A stretch of DNA of 64,000 nt, taken from contig NZ_NJAI01000006.1 of the NCBI RefSeq assembly GCF_002632725.1, positions 355,581 to 419,580 of the forward strand, given 5' to 3'. Positions within the stretch are counted from its first letter, which is position 1, and each line of letters opens with the position of its first letter. The notes beneath the pieces were generated by a model. It saw nothing but the letters and a program-made list of their open reading frames with translations, was not told the origin of the DNA and searched no databases. A program made the translations under genes and the position numbers. Source of the stretch: Xenorhabdus hominickii. Its GTDB lineage: Bacteria > Pseudomonadota > Gammaproteobacteria > Enterobacterales > Enterobacteriaceae. Positions 47,394 to 55,442 of this stretch are shown here, in pieces.

Positions 47394-47585
47394 TGAAGAC
47401 TAATTCCTATTTTTCAACCACACTTCACATTCTTTTTTTAAAATAGTAAACGTTATTTCGAAAAACGCTATTTGCCTCTGTATGATTATCCAGCAGAGGC
47501 ATGGTACTATTTTGTACATAAGATTCTTGTTGGCGTTGTTCAATTTGATATTTTTCATGTAGTTAAAATTACAGGTGTGCTTGTT

Positions 47586-48452
47586 ATGACCTCAAAAACA
47601 CTTTGGAATACTTACGGTTCAACTTCTCTTTTCGTTTTATTATGGAGTAGTGGAGCTGTCTTTTCTCGATGGGGACTGGATCATAGTTCTTCCTTCGCGA
47701 TTTTAACTGTACGTTTTGCCATTGCTTTTCTATTCTTATTACTTCTCTGCTTATTTAGAAAGCGTTATTTTCCCATGCAAGGAACGACCAAGAAAGTTGC
47801 GGGTGTTGGCTTATTGATCATTGCTGGGTATTCTATTTTTTATTTTCTTGCATTGGAGAATGGAATTACTCCCGGCATTTTGGCAACAGTAATGGGAATT
47901 CAACCCATTATTACACTTTGGGTGATGGAACGACATTTCTCGTTTCGTCGTTTGATGGGCTTACTATTATCTTTGACTGGTCTGATACTCGTTGTGTTTC
48001 AAGGGTTAGTCATGACTCAATTTTCTTTTGCAGGAACTTTTTTTTCTTTAGCTGCACTGGCTTGTATGAGTATTGGTGCTATCTTTCAGAAACAGATCCA
48101 ACAACCTCCCTCCGATGTTCTACCTTTACAATATGGCGTAAGTTTACTGGTATGTTTGTTATTTGTTCCTTTCAAACCATTTCATATTGAACCTGTTATC
48201 GGTTTTATTATTCCCGTACTGTGGCTTGGTTTAGTCATCTCAGTAGTTGCTCAATTATTACTTTATCGTCTTATCAGAACAGGCAATCTTGTTAATGTTA
48301 CCAGTTTGTTTTATCTTGTTCCGGCTGTAACAGCAATAATGGATTATTTATTTTTAGGTAATGCATTATCTATTTTAAGTATGATTGGAATGGTTGCAAT
48401 AATACTAGGTTTAGTTCTGATTTTTCGTGAGAAAGGAACAAAAAACCGTTAA
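47586..48452 (+). CDS. EamA/DMT-family transporter
   Basis: 288 residues from ATG 47586 (MTSKTLWNTYGSTSLFVLLWSSGAVFSRWGLDH); the frame is open 38 codons earlier but that part looks non-coding. About ten membrane segments in two EamA repeats (SSFAILTVRFAIAFLFLLLL; GTFFSLAALACMSIGAIFQKQ), with the typical C-terminal LGLVLIFRE. DMT exporters of this kind often remove amino acids or small metabolites. It directly precedes the amidinotransferase gene but has its own terminator, so it forms a separate transcript; an export role for a product of that group is a guess. Confidence 0.88.
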   Translation: MTSKTLWNTYGSTSLFVLLWSSGAVFSRWGLDHSSSFAILTVRFAIAFLFLLLLCLFRKRYFPMQGTTKKVAGVGLLIIAGYSIFYFLALENGITPGILATVMGIQPIITLWVMERHFSFRRLMGLLLSLTGLILVVFQGLVMTQFSFAGTFFSLAALACMSIGAIFQKQIQQPPSDVLPLQYGVSLLVCLLFVPFKPFHIEPVIGFIIPVLWLGLVISVVAQLLLYRLIRTGNLVNVTSLFYLVPAVTAIMDYLFLGNALSILSMIGMVAIILGLVLIFREKGTKNR

Positions 48453-48560
48453 TAATATTAAGTTAATTCAAATAATTATAATTATTATAATTTATTTTTA
48501 TATTATGTGTTGTATTTAAAATAATAATGCCATTAAAAATAACTATAGTTGCTAAATTTT

Positions 48561-48606
48561 AAAATCCGATTAACCTAAACAGGAGGCCATAATCGGATTT
48601 TTTATT
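48561..48606 (+). terminator. Terminator after the EamA gene
   Basis: Stem AAATCCGATTA (48562-48572) / TAATCGGATTT (48590-48600), followed by TTTATTAT. Clear intrinsic terminator that separates the transporter from the amidinotransferase. Confidence 0.85.
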
Positions 48607-48691
48607 ATACAACGGTAGAACCTATCCCATTAGATCCTTAACTAAATTCATTCTTTATAATATAAGGACATAAATAACGAAAGGAGATAAT

Positions 48692-49783
48692 ATGAAAAAT
48701 TTACCTCATTCGAAATTATTTAAATCACCTGTCAATGCATTTACTGAATGGGACCCGCTTGAAGAAGTGATTGTTGGTATTGTTGATGGTGCCAGATTTC
48801 CTTCATGGCACATGGCATTAGAGCCTGTCCTGCCAGAACAACAAATTGTCAATTTTCAACGAAATGCAGGCCGTACTTTTCCCAAAGAACGTATTGAGGC
48901 AGCTTCTCGAGAATTGGAAGAATTTGTTCATATTCTTGAAAGTGAAGGAGTTAAAGTCCGTCGTCCTGACGCACAAGATCAATCACTAGTATTTGGGGCC
49001 CCAGGATGGACAAGTACAGGATTATATTGTGCCATGCCTAGAGATGTACTTTTGGTTATTGGTGATAACATTATTGAATGTCCATTGGCATGGCGATCTC
49101 GTTATTTTGAAACAGCCGCTTATAAGTCTTTATTGAAAGAATATTTCAGAGCAGGTGCTAAATGGAATGCTGCACCGAAACCTCAACTGACTGATGAACA
49201 ATATAATTTTAATTGGGGAAAAGAGAGTAATGAACAGCAGAAAGTCGCTCTTGCTGTTACAGAATTCGAACCCACTTTTGATGCGGCTGATTTTTATCGT
49301 TGTGGCCGAGATATTATTGCTCAAAAAAGTCATGTAACAAATGATTTTGGGATTGAATGGTTAAAACGACATATTGGTGATGAATATCGAATACATGTAT
49401 TTGAATTTGATGATCCAAACCCCATGCACATTGATGCGACGTTTGTTCCTATTTCACCTGGAAAACTGCTAATTAATCCTAAAAAAGTATCAAAAATTCC
49501 TGATTTATTTAAAGGGTGGGATGTATTACATGCGCCAGCACCGATTATTCCGGACAATCACCCTTTATATATGACCAGTAAATGGATCAATATGAATATC
49601 CTGATGTTGGATGAAAATAGGGTAATTGTTGAAAAACAAGATGAACCCATGATAGCAGCAATGAAACGTTGGGGATTTACGCCTATTCCATGTAATTTCA
49701 GAAATTTCAATAGCTTTGGTGGATCTTTTCATTGTGCAACATTAGATGTGAGACGTTGTGGTAGTTTACAGTCTTATTTCTAA
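48692..49783 (+). CDS. L-arginine amidinotransferase (glycine/lysine amidinotransferase family)
   Basis: 363 residues, AAAGGAGATAAT before the ATG. The N-terminus FTEWDPLEEVIVGIVDGARFP is that of the AGAT family (also AmtA, StrB1, CyrA, SxtG). The catalytic triad can be placed: Asp in FDAADFYRCGRDI (~206), His in HIDATFVP (~250), Cys in GGSFHCATLDVRR (~352). The enzyme moves the amidino group of arginine onto an amine through a Cys-amidino intermediate, giving ornithine and a guanidino compound. Acceptor unknown: glycine, lysine or a pathway amine. The next genes encode a desaturase and an Fe(II) oxygenase, so the guanidino product is probably modified further. Phaseolotoxin biosynthesis in Pseudomonas also combines an amidinotransferase (AmtA) and a desaturase (DesI). 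Confidence 0.92.
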   Translation: MKNLPHSKLFKSPVNAFTEWDPLEEVIVGIVDGARFPSWHMALEPVLPEQQIVNFQRNAGRTFPKERIEAASRELEEFVHILESEGVKVRRPDAQDQSLVFGAPGWTSTGLYCAMPRDVLLVIGDNIIECPLAWRSRYFETAAYKSLLKEYFRAGAKWNAAPKPQLTDEQYNFNWGKESNEQQKVALAVTEFEPTFDAADFYRCGRDIIAQKSHVTNDFGIEWLKRHIGDEYRIHVFEFDDPNPMHIDATFVPISPGKLLINPKKVSKIPDLFKGWDVLHAPAPIIPDNHPLYMTSKWINMNILMLDENRVIVEKQDEPMIAAMKRWGFTPIPCNFRNFNSFGGSFHCATLDVRRCGSLQSYF

Positions 49784-49995
49784 TTATTCATCAATAAATT
49801 TTAAAATCATCGGTAGTGAGTATCTGAAAAATTCAGGTAATTTTATTTTGTGATGAGATCATTCATTTATTTTATAGAATTATTGAGTTTGATACTCAAT
49901 AGGTTTCAAATTGCAGCGCGGAAAAAAAAGCGGTAATTAGAAAGATGAAGAGCACAGAGATATTCTCTACCGGAAATATTAGCAGTGAGGTAAAT

Positions 49996-50211
49996 ATGAA
50001 AATCTGGAGATATTCAACTAAAGATTCCATCATGTTTATACTAAGCTTATTAAATATTATTGTCAGTATAACACTGGCATTATCTTGGAGTAATTTATCT
50101 ATTTCAGCTTGGTCAGTTAATGTTACCATTCTGTCATTCATGACAACTTATAATATTATCGTTATTTCACATTTTTTACTCATACCCCGTGGTTTATATC
50201 ACCAACTATGA
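49996..50211 (+). CDS. N-terminal part of a split membrane desaturase
   Basis: 71 residues from ATG 49996, which has GAGG upstream (an ATG 17 codons earlier has no good site). Two membrane segments (DSIMFILSLLNIIVSITLAL; VNVTILSFMTTYNIIVISHFLL) and a His-containing end ISHFLLIPRGLYHQ that fits the position of the first His box in membrane fatty-acid-desaturase-type proteins. The stop TGA overlaps the ATG of the next frame (ATGA). Alone it cannot be a working enzyme; with the following frame it gives a desaturase of normal layout. The break is either a frameshift mutation, a programmed shift, a sequencing error, or a truly two-chain protein. Confidence 0.6.
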   Translation: MKIWRYSTKDSIMFILSLLNIIVSITLALSWSNLSISAWSVNVTILSFMTTYNIIVISHFLLIPRGLYHQL

Positions 50212-50852
50212 ATAGTTTCGTTTCCATGTTGAACTCCATCAACATAGGACAATCCCTTCAAGCTTATAACTTTACTCATGTCAGGAATCACCATAAATAT
50301 CATAATGATAATGGAAATCCTATCAACGATAGGTCATCAACTTTTTTAGGTGGTAAAGGCGGTGAACACAACACATTGTGGAATTATGCTGTTCTTGGAG
50401 GTTTCAGCACCTTGTACAGTATAATTCCACACATATTATGGGCGTTATTTTTATGGGCAAAACCATTTAGTGGGCGTGACCATCATTTTGAAAAATTGGT
50501 TTCAAAAAATGAAATCAATAAAAAGAAAGAATTTGCTCAATTGCGTTTGGATAGGATTACAATGTTTATTGGTCTAGTAATTTTATTCAGTATATCTTGG
50601 CAATGGACATTACTTTGTTATTTACCTTCACTCTTATTCGCTTTTATTTTAGTGAATTTACAAAATTATTATGAGCATCATGGGGCTAATCCGGAAAGTA
50701 AATTCACCAATTCAGTCAGTCATTATGGGAAACTATATAATTTATTGACTTTTAATGATGGATATCATCAGGAACATCATATTTCAGGTGGTACGCATTG
50801 GAGCCTTCTACCTAAATTACGTGAAAGATACATTGACAAATTTAAAGAGTAG
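50208..50852 (+). CDS. C-terminal part of a split membrane desaturase
   Basis: 214 residues. It holds the second His box HVRNHHKYHND (~24-34) and the third, YHQEHH (~191-196), plus two to three membrane segments and the SSTFLGGKGGEHNTLWNY segment seen in FA_desaturase (PF00487) proteins. The first His box lies in the preceding frame. A one-base change near 50205-50212 would join the two frames as ...GLYHQL-NSFVSMLNSINIG, which reads smoothly. Membrane di-iron desaturases and hydroxylases act on acyl chains or on small amines and amides; the substrate here is unknown. Confidence 0.75.
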   Translation: MNSFVSMLNSINIGQSLQAYNFTHVRNHHKYHNDNGNPINDRSSTFLGGKGGEHNTLWNYAVLGGFSTLYSIIPHILWALFLWAKPFSGRDHHFEKLVSKNEINKKKEFAQLRLDRITMFIGLVILFSISWQWTLLCYLPSLLFAFILVNLQNYYEHHGANPESKFTNSVSHYGKLYNLLTFNDGYHQEHHISGGTHWSLLPKLRERYIDKFKE

Positions 50853-51002
50853 GAAAGAATTATCAGCCCAGTGCCAGCAATTTTAGGTTTTTTACACAGA
50901 AAAAGAAGCTTGCTGCATAAAAAGCAAGAAACAAAGACACGGTAATCCTCGTAAATAGGTGAAGATAAATAACATATTACTTAAAAAAATAAAGGAATAG
51001 CC

Positions 51003-51869
51003 ATGATGCCTAAAAAATTATCACTAACAGGAATAAAACTGACAGCATCAGAATTTGTTATACATGAGACTGAAGGTCATATAGCAATAGATACAGTTGA
51101 TGCTCTTTTAAATGGTCATCTAGCTGCATGTCGAATCCGTAACTTTTTATCATGGGAACAACGAAAGAAAATCATTGATAACTTTTGGCGATCTTCAGCC
51201 AGAAAACCTCGCTATGGTGAAGGAATAGATGGGGTAGAGGGGTATTTTCTTGGTGCTTCTCACATAGAGAAAACGACTTTTGAGTATCTAAAAGAAGCTG
51301 AGTATTTTCACTCTGCAATTGATGAATTATTTCAAGGAGCAATTAATCCTCTGGAGCGGTTTGTGGATCAACTAAATGAGTCACGGTCAGAGAACTTATT
51401 GCATATTCGGCCAGCTACATATCAAGGAATTCCTGCTGGTAATGCTAAAGCGGTTTACTGGAATAATTCCGGAGAATTTCTTCTCTTACCTCATGATGAT
51501 TTAGCTCAACTTAGCGACCCATTACAAAGTGGTTTTGAAATTCAATGTGTCCAGCGTGTGATGGCTGTGAATTTTTACGCAGAAGTTCCACAAGGTGGTG
51601 GACAATTAAAAGTATGGAATATAGATCCAGATGTTGCTTCTCGTTCAGCTTTTGGGCTAACACATAGTGGTTTTCCTTATCCAGCAGAGTTACTCGAAGA
51701 ACATGAAAGTATGGTTATCGATATAACTCCAGGGGATTTAATCCTGCTCAATGGCAATTTGGTACATGCTGTTTTAACGGGAAATGCCAACCAGTTGCAG
51801 GAAAAACGGTTGCTTATTACGTGCTTTATGGGTATCCACAAAGATGGTGACCTTATTTGGTGGACATAG
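51003..51869 (+). CDS. 2-oxoglutarate/Fe(II)-dependent oxygenase
   Basis: 288 residues, AAAGGAATAGCC before ATG 51003. Double-stranded beta-helix oxygenase: the facial triad is H-x-D in LLLPHDDLAQL (~162) and the distal His in LNGNLVHAVL (~258), with the 2-oxoglutarate-binding Arg in EKRLLITCF (~272). The region FYAEVPQGGGQLKVWN is typical of the 2OG-FeII_Oxy_3-like fold. Substrate unknown. It follows the amidinotransferase and desaturase on the same strand, 150 bases after the latter, with a bidirectional terminator after it. A hydroxylated or desaturated guanidino metabolite is a reasonable inference for the three-gene group. Confidence 0.85.
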   Translation: MMPKKLSLTGIKLTASEFVIHETEGHIAIDTVDALLNGHLAACRIRNFLSWEQRKKIIDNFWRSSARKPRYGEGIDGVEGYFLGASHIEKTTFEYLKEAEYFHSAIDELFQGAINPLERFVDQLNESRSENLLHIRPATYQGIPAGNAKAVYWNNSGEFLLLPHDDLAQLSDPLQSGFEIQCVQRVMAVNFYAEVPQGGGQLKVWNIDPDVASRSAFGLTHSGFPYPAELLEEHESMVIDITPGDLILLNGNLVHAVLTGNANQLQEKRLLITCFMGIHKDGDLIWWT

Positions 51870-51904
51870 ATTTTGGAACAATATTATTTAGCGTATATTA
51901 TAAA

Positions 51905-51941
51905 ATTGCCCGAAATAAGCATGATTTTGATTTCGGGCAAT
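51905..51941. terminator. Bidirectional terminator between oxygenase gene and uspE
   Basis: Perfect 12-bp stem ATTGCCCGAAAT (51905-51916) / ATTTCGGGCAAT (51930-51941), 13-nt loop, between two convergent stops; CATTTTC follows on the plus strand. Confidence 0.8.
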
Positions 51942-51966
51942 CATTTTCTGGCGATAATTGTTCAAT

Positions 51967-52914
51967 TTATGGCTCTTCATCCACACTAATAGGACAAACA
52001 AATCCATCTGGTTTAATGGCAAGCAAATCACATTTTAATTTATCAATAACATGCTCAGCAGTATTACCAAGAAACGCAGCGGATAGCCCCGTTCGGCCTA
52101 GAATGCCTAAAACAACGACTCCTGCATTTAATTCATCGCATACTTCCGGAATGACTTTTTCCGGTATACCTTCATGAACATGGGTGTACTGCTCACTAAT
52201 CGAAAATTTTTGCCGCAATTCCTTCATAGAAACAAGATGTTGACCACGCAATGCTTGGTTATACACATTCGGATCAAAATCAGGTAGCTCTGTGGCAATA
52301 TTTAAAGGTGCAACCGGATAAGCACTAACAAGATGAATCAGTGGTTCTTTTACAATTCGATTGGCAAGATCTTGTGTTTCTCGCACTAATTTAAGATTTA
52401 GTTCATTATGATAAGATTCTTCATTGGATAAATTGACTGCAACAACCGCAGAGCCACTTTCTGGCCATACTTGATCTTTTACCATCCAGACAGGACAGGG
52501 ACTTTTACGTAGCAATTGCCAATCAAGTGGAGTGAAAATGATGGATCCCAGTCGAGAATGCTGATGTGCCATTTTCAATAATAAGTCATGATTTTCAGTG
52601 ATGATTTCTTGAATAATGGCTTCGTAAGCGCGATTGTGCCAAACAACTTTGATCTCAATATCAATCCCTGACTCAAGATAGTAATAGGCTTGCTGCTTTA
52701 TCCAAGCGGCTCGTTGCCCAATAACACCTTTGCACATGGCATTTCTTTCTTCGGGAGAAAGAAGGCTGGTCATTTCATATGAAATATCATAGATAGGTAG
52801 AAAGGCTTTAATTCGACCACCATTACGCTGCACGATATAAACTGCACGTCTTAATGCGGGCTGATCATCCTGATTGGGGTCAATTGCAACTAAGATATTT
52901 TGGTAGTTTGCCAT
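51967..52914 (-). CDS. uspE: Universal stress protein E
   Basis: 315 residues from ATG 52914 ([17 protein letters not shown]), with GAGGAA upstream; E. coli UspE has 316. Two tandem Usp domains (~1-150 and ~155-310). The first ends in [11 protein letters not shown], the second has [40 protein letters not shown]. UspE contributes to stress resistance, adhesion and motility in enterobacteria. It lies downstream of fnr on the same strand, as in E. coli, but a strong terminator separates the two. Confidence 0.95.
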   Translation of the reverse strand: MANYQNILVAIDPNQDDQPALRRAVYIVQRNGGRIKAFLPIYDISYEMTSLLSPEERNAMCKGVIGQRAAWIKQQAYYYLESGIDIEIKVVWHNRAYEAIIQEIITENHDLLLKMAHQHSRLGSIIFTPLDWQLLRKSPCPVWMVKDQVWPESGSAVVAVNLSNEESYHNELNLKLVRETQDLANRIVKEPLIHLVSAYPVAPLNIATELPDFDPNVYNQALRGQHLVSMKELRQKFSISEQYTHVHEGIPEKVIPEVCDELNAGVVVLGILGRTGLSAAFLGNTAEHVIDKLKCDLLAIKPDGFVCPISVDEEP

Positions 52915-52984
52915 ATTGAGTTCCTCGCAGAGGCTGAATGCCCCCTTCATACAGAAGATAAACCAATATAACCAACTATAACAG

Positions 52985-53024
52985 GGTAAAAAAATGCCAG
53001 ATCAGGAAAATATAGTGATCTGGC
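52985..53024 (-). terminator. Intrinsic terminator of fnr
   Basis: On the minus strand: stem GCCAGATCA / TGATCTGGC (53024-53016 and 53004-52996), 11-nt loop, then ATTTTTTT. Textbook rho-independent terminator. Confidence 0.9.
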
Positions 53025-53041
53025 TTAAAATTTAGATGACA

Positions 53042-53797
53042 TCAGGATGCGGTAGCGGGAGCTTTACCAGCCAATTCCGTCAATTTAGCCATATCTTCGA
53101 CCGCGATATATTTGCCTTTGACCGCCAAAATGCCATTCTTCTGGAAACGGCCAAGTAAGCGACTAATTGTCTCAACAGTCAAACCAAGATAATTGCCAAT
53201 GTCGCCACGTGTCATGGTCAAACGGAATTCACGAGGTGAGAAGCCTCGTTGCGCAAAGCGGCGGGACAAGTTGTAGACAAAGGCGGCCAGCCTTTCTTCC
53301 GCATTCTTTTTGGAGAGCAACAGGATCATCTCTTGGTCACCTTTGATTTCGCCACTCATCAAGCGCATCATTTGCTGACGCAGATTAGGCATTTTTCCAG
53401 AGAGATCATCCAGAGTTTCAAACGGAATTTCACATACCATCGATGTTTCGAGAGCTTGGGCAAAACTTGGGTGTTCGGTGTTAATAATGGCATCGAACCC
53501 AACTAAATCACCCGCAAGGTGGAATCCTGTAATTTGTTCATCGCCTTCTTCAGTAATTGTATAACTTTTGATTGTCCCAGAACGGATGGCATAGAGTGAT
53601 TTCAATGCATCACCCGCCTTAAACAACGTTTGCCCTTTCTGGATAGGCTTCTTGCGCTCGATGATATTATCTAGCTGATCAAGTTCGTGTTCATTTAAGG
53701 TGAAAGGAATGCAGAGCTGGCTAATGCTACAATCCTGACAGTGGATTGCGCAACCACCAGATTGAATCCGACGAATAATACGTTTTTCCGGGATCAT
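53042..53797 (-). CDS. fnr: Oxygen-responsive global regulator Fnr
   Basis: 251 residues, nearly identical to E. coli Fnr over most of its length. The Fe-S cluster cysteines are Cys20, Cys23, Cys29 ([14 protein letters not shown]) and Cys122 (SMVCEIPF). A cyclic-nucleotide-like sensor domain is followed by a dimer helix ([21 protein letters not shown]) and a helix-turn-helix ([24 protein letters not shown]). It switches between aerobic and anaerobic metabolism. Its neighbour on the other side is an orphan DMSO-reductase anchor-like gene, a type of function often under Fnr control. Confidence 0.98.
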   Translation of the reverse strand: MIPEKRIIRRIQSGGCAIHCQDCSISQLCIPFTLNEHELDQLDNIIERKKPIQKGQTLFKAGDALKSLYAIRSGTIKSYTITEEGDEQITGFHLAGDLVGFDAIINTEHPSFAQALETSMVCEIPFETLDDLSGKMPNLRQQMMRLMSGEIKGDQEMILLLSKKNAEERLAAFVYNLSRRFAQRGFSPREFRLTMTRGDIGNYLGLTVETISRLLGRFQKNGILAVKGKYIAVEDMAKLTELAGKAPATAS

Positions 53798-54057
53798 AGG
53801 GAATGCTCATTAGAAGTGATTGATATGAGAGCTAATTTAACATATTTAGGTAGCTCTGATAAGAGGTAGATACTCCTATTAATCACGGCATAACTATCGA
53901 AAAAAAGTAAATTTTTTTTTGGATTAACATTGAACTTGCGTAAAATTTTGCCCATTCAATATAATATCTCAATCAAACTAAAATTGAATCAATAAGATAT
54001 GGATGTAATACGCGTCGATGATGTTTTTTGATTACAGAGAAATGGAATAGAATTGAC

Positions 54058-54942
54058 ATGAGTGAATGGCTGTTGATTGCATTTACAATGGCAGTACAAG
54101 GCTCCATTGGGCTTGTGCTGATGAGTGCACTTTATATTTACTGGTTTAAGCATAAATTAAACACATGGCACAATTCGATGACTATCATTGTGCAAAGAAC
54201 CTTATTAGTCAGCAATGTGTTGGCAGGGATCAAGTTAGTGGCCTCCCTAAACATTTTAGAGTACCCGTTGAATGTTTATCACTCATTCCGTCATGTTATG
54301 CCGGAATGGGTAAACACAGAAACAACTTTTGCTGCCATCTATTTTGGTCTGCTGGTTTTATATACGATTTTTATCGTAATCATAAAACAAGTACATGCTT
54401 ATATCCTTCTGGGGATAGGTATCATTGGTTTAATCAGCCTTCATTATATGGCGATTATTTACGTTAACAGTGAGATGGTCACTTGGACAAACATTAATAC
54501 TTATTTTCTGTTCTACAGTGCGGTGTTTACATTGGGGCCTGCGTTGGCACTGTCATTTATTGGTTGTCCGTTAAGAAAACACATTCAAGGACCATTGCCT
54601 ATCAAATTGGTGATGACAGCACTGTTGGTTGTGTTTATCAGTATAACAGTGCGCTTGATTGAACACCCAGCCTATATGGGGTGGTTAGCGGAAGCCATAA
54701 CAGTGAATGATAATGCTATTTTTCCACACCAAGTTGAACTTAATATCAAAAGTGCCTTTGGACTGAGGATGGTTTCATGGTGCTTATATATCATTGCAAT
54801 GACAGTTTGGACGTATGCTTTATGGAAGGAGAAATATAGCTTATCATTGCATAATAATTATTCTATTTTACTTGGTGCAATTTTTATGTTTATCGCTGAG
54901 TTAGCTAATCAATATACATTTTTTGCTATGTGCAATATATAA
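54058..54942 (+). CDS. DmsC-like membrane anchor subunit (orphan)
   Basis: 294 residues from ATG 54058 (MSEWLLIAFTMAVQGSIGL); a TTG 10 codons earlier is possible. About eight membrane segments. The layout follows DmsC/YnfH: the first helix WLLIAFTMAVQG, then LAGIKLVASLNILEYPLNVYHSFRHVMPEWVNTETTFAAIYFGL (compare the LHLGSPxRAxNSLxR...LSxEI region of DmsC), and a last helix IFMFIAELANQYTFFAMCNI. DmsC anchors the catalytic DmsAB dimer and passes electrons from menaquinol. No dmsA or dmsB lies nearby, so it may serve a distant enzyme or be a remnant. Divergent from fnr. Confidence 0.75.
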   Translation: MSEWLLIAFTMAVQGSIGLVLMSALYIYWFKHKLNTWHNSMTIIVQRTLLVSNVLAGIKLVASLNILEYPLNVYHSFRHVMPEWVNTETTFAAIYFGLLVLYTIFIVIIKQVHAYILLGIGIIGLISLHYMAIIYVNSEMVTWTNINTYFLFYSAVFTLGPALALSFIGCPLRKHIQGPLPIKLVMTALLVVFISITVRLIEHPAYMGWLAEAITVNDNAIFPHQVELNIKSAFGLRMVSWCLYIIAMTVWTYALWKEKYSLSLHNNYSILLGAIFMFIAELANQYTFFAMCNI

Positions 54943-55442
54943 CATACTCTTTATTTTTCAATTTACAGCTTTGTTGGTTGTATTCACTTACTCCAATCGC
55001 ATAACTTATCTATGTTTTGTTCTGCATAACAGAATTTGTGAAAAAATCACGCTTTCTGTTATGTGTGAACGCCATCATTAGAGCCTAATGGTATGGCTTG
55101 TATAGTTCATATATAAATCTTTACTCCATAACACCTTAAGACATTCTTCGCATTTCTTTGTAGTAGCGCACAAATTTAAAGTTAATTATTAACTTATTAT
55201 TAATATTCATAGAATAATGTCTTATATCTACAAAAATAGATTAACCTGGCACAGGTAGTAGAGTGATTTTTGTGCATTACCTAAAAATCAAACAATATAC
55301 TTTCAAACAGTTATTGTGGGCTTTTTATCAGCATCACAAGGAATCCTTCATTCATATAGAAAATAAAAAAATTTATTAATAAATTTATAAAATTTAACTT
55401 TACTATAAAACACAAAAAATCAGTTAAAAGGTTGCGCAAATT
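54943..55442. promoter_or_regulatory. Upstream region of the decarboxylase with a long nested hairpin
   Basis: 500 bases without a gene. A perfect 10-bp inverted repeat CATAACAGAA (55025-55034) / TTCTGTTATG (55054-55063) encloses a second stem GTGA/TCAC. The inner part resembles a CRP site but the spacing is 5, not 6. It could terminate the dmsC-like transcript or act as an operator. The decarboxylase ATG at 55443 has AAAGG upstream. Confidence 0.45.

Noticed and set aside
55036-55051. CRP-like site TGTGA...TCAC before the decarboxylase gene
   Set aside because: The spacer is 5 instead of 6 bases and the right half lacks the final A; the symmetry is explained by the larger hairpin.
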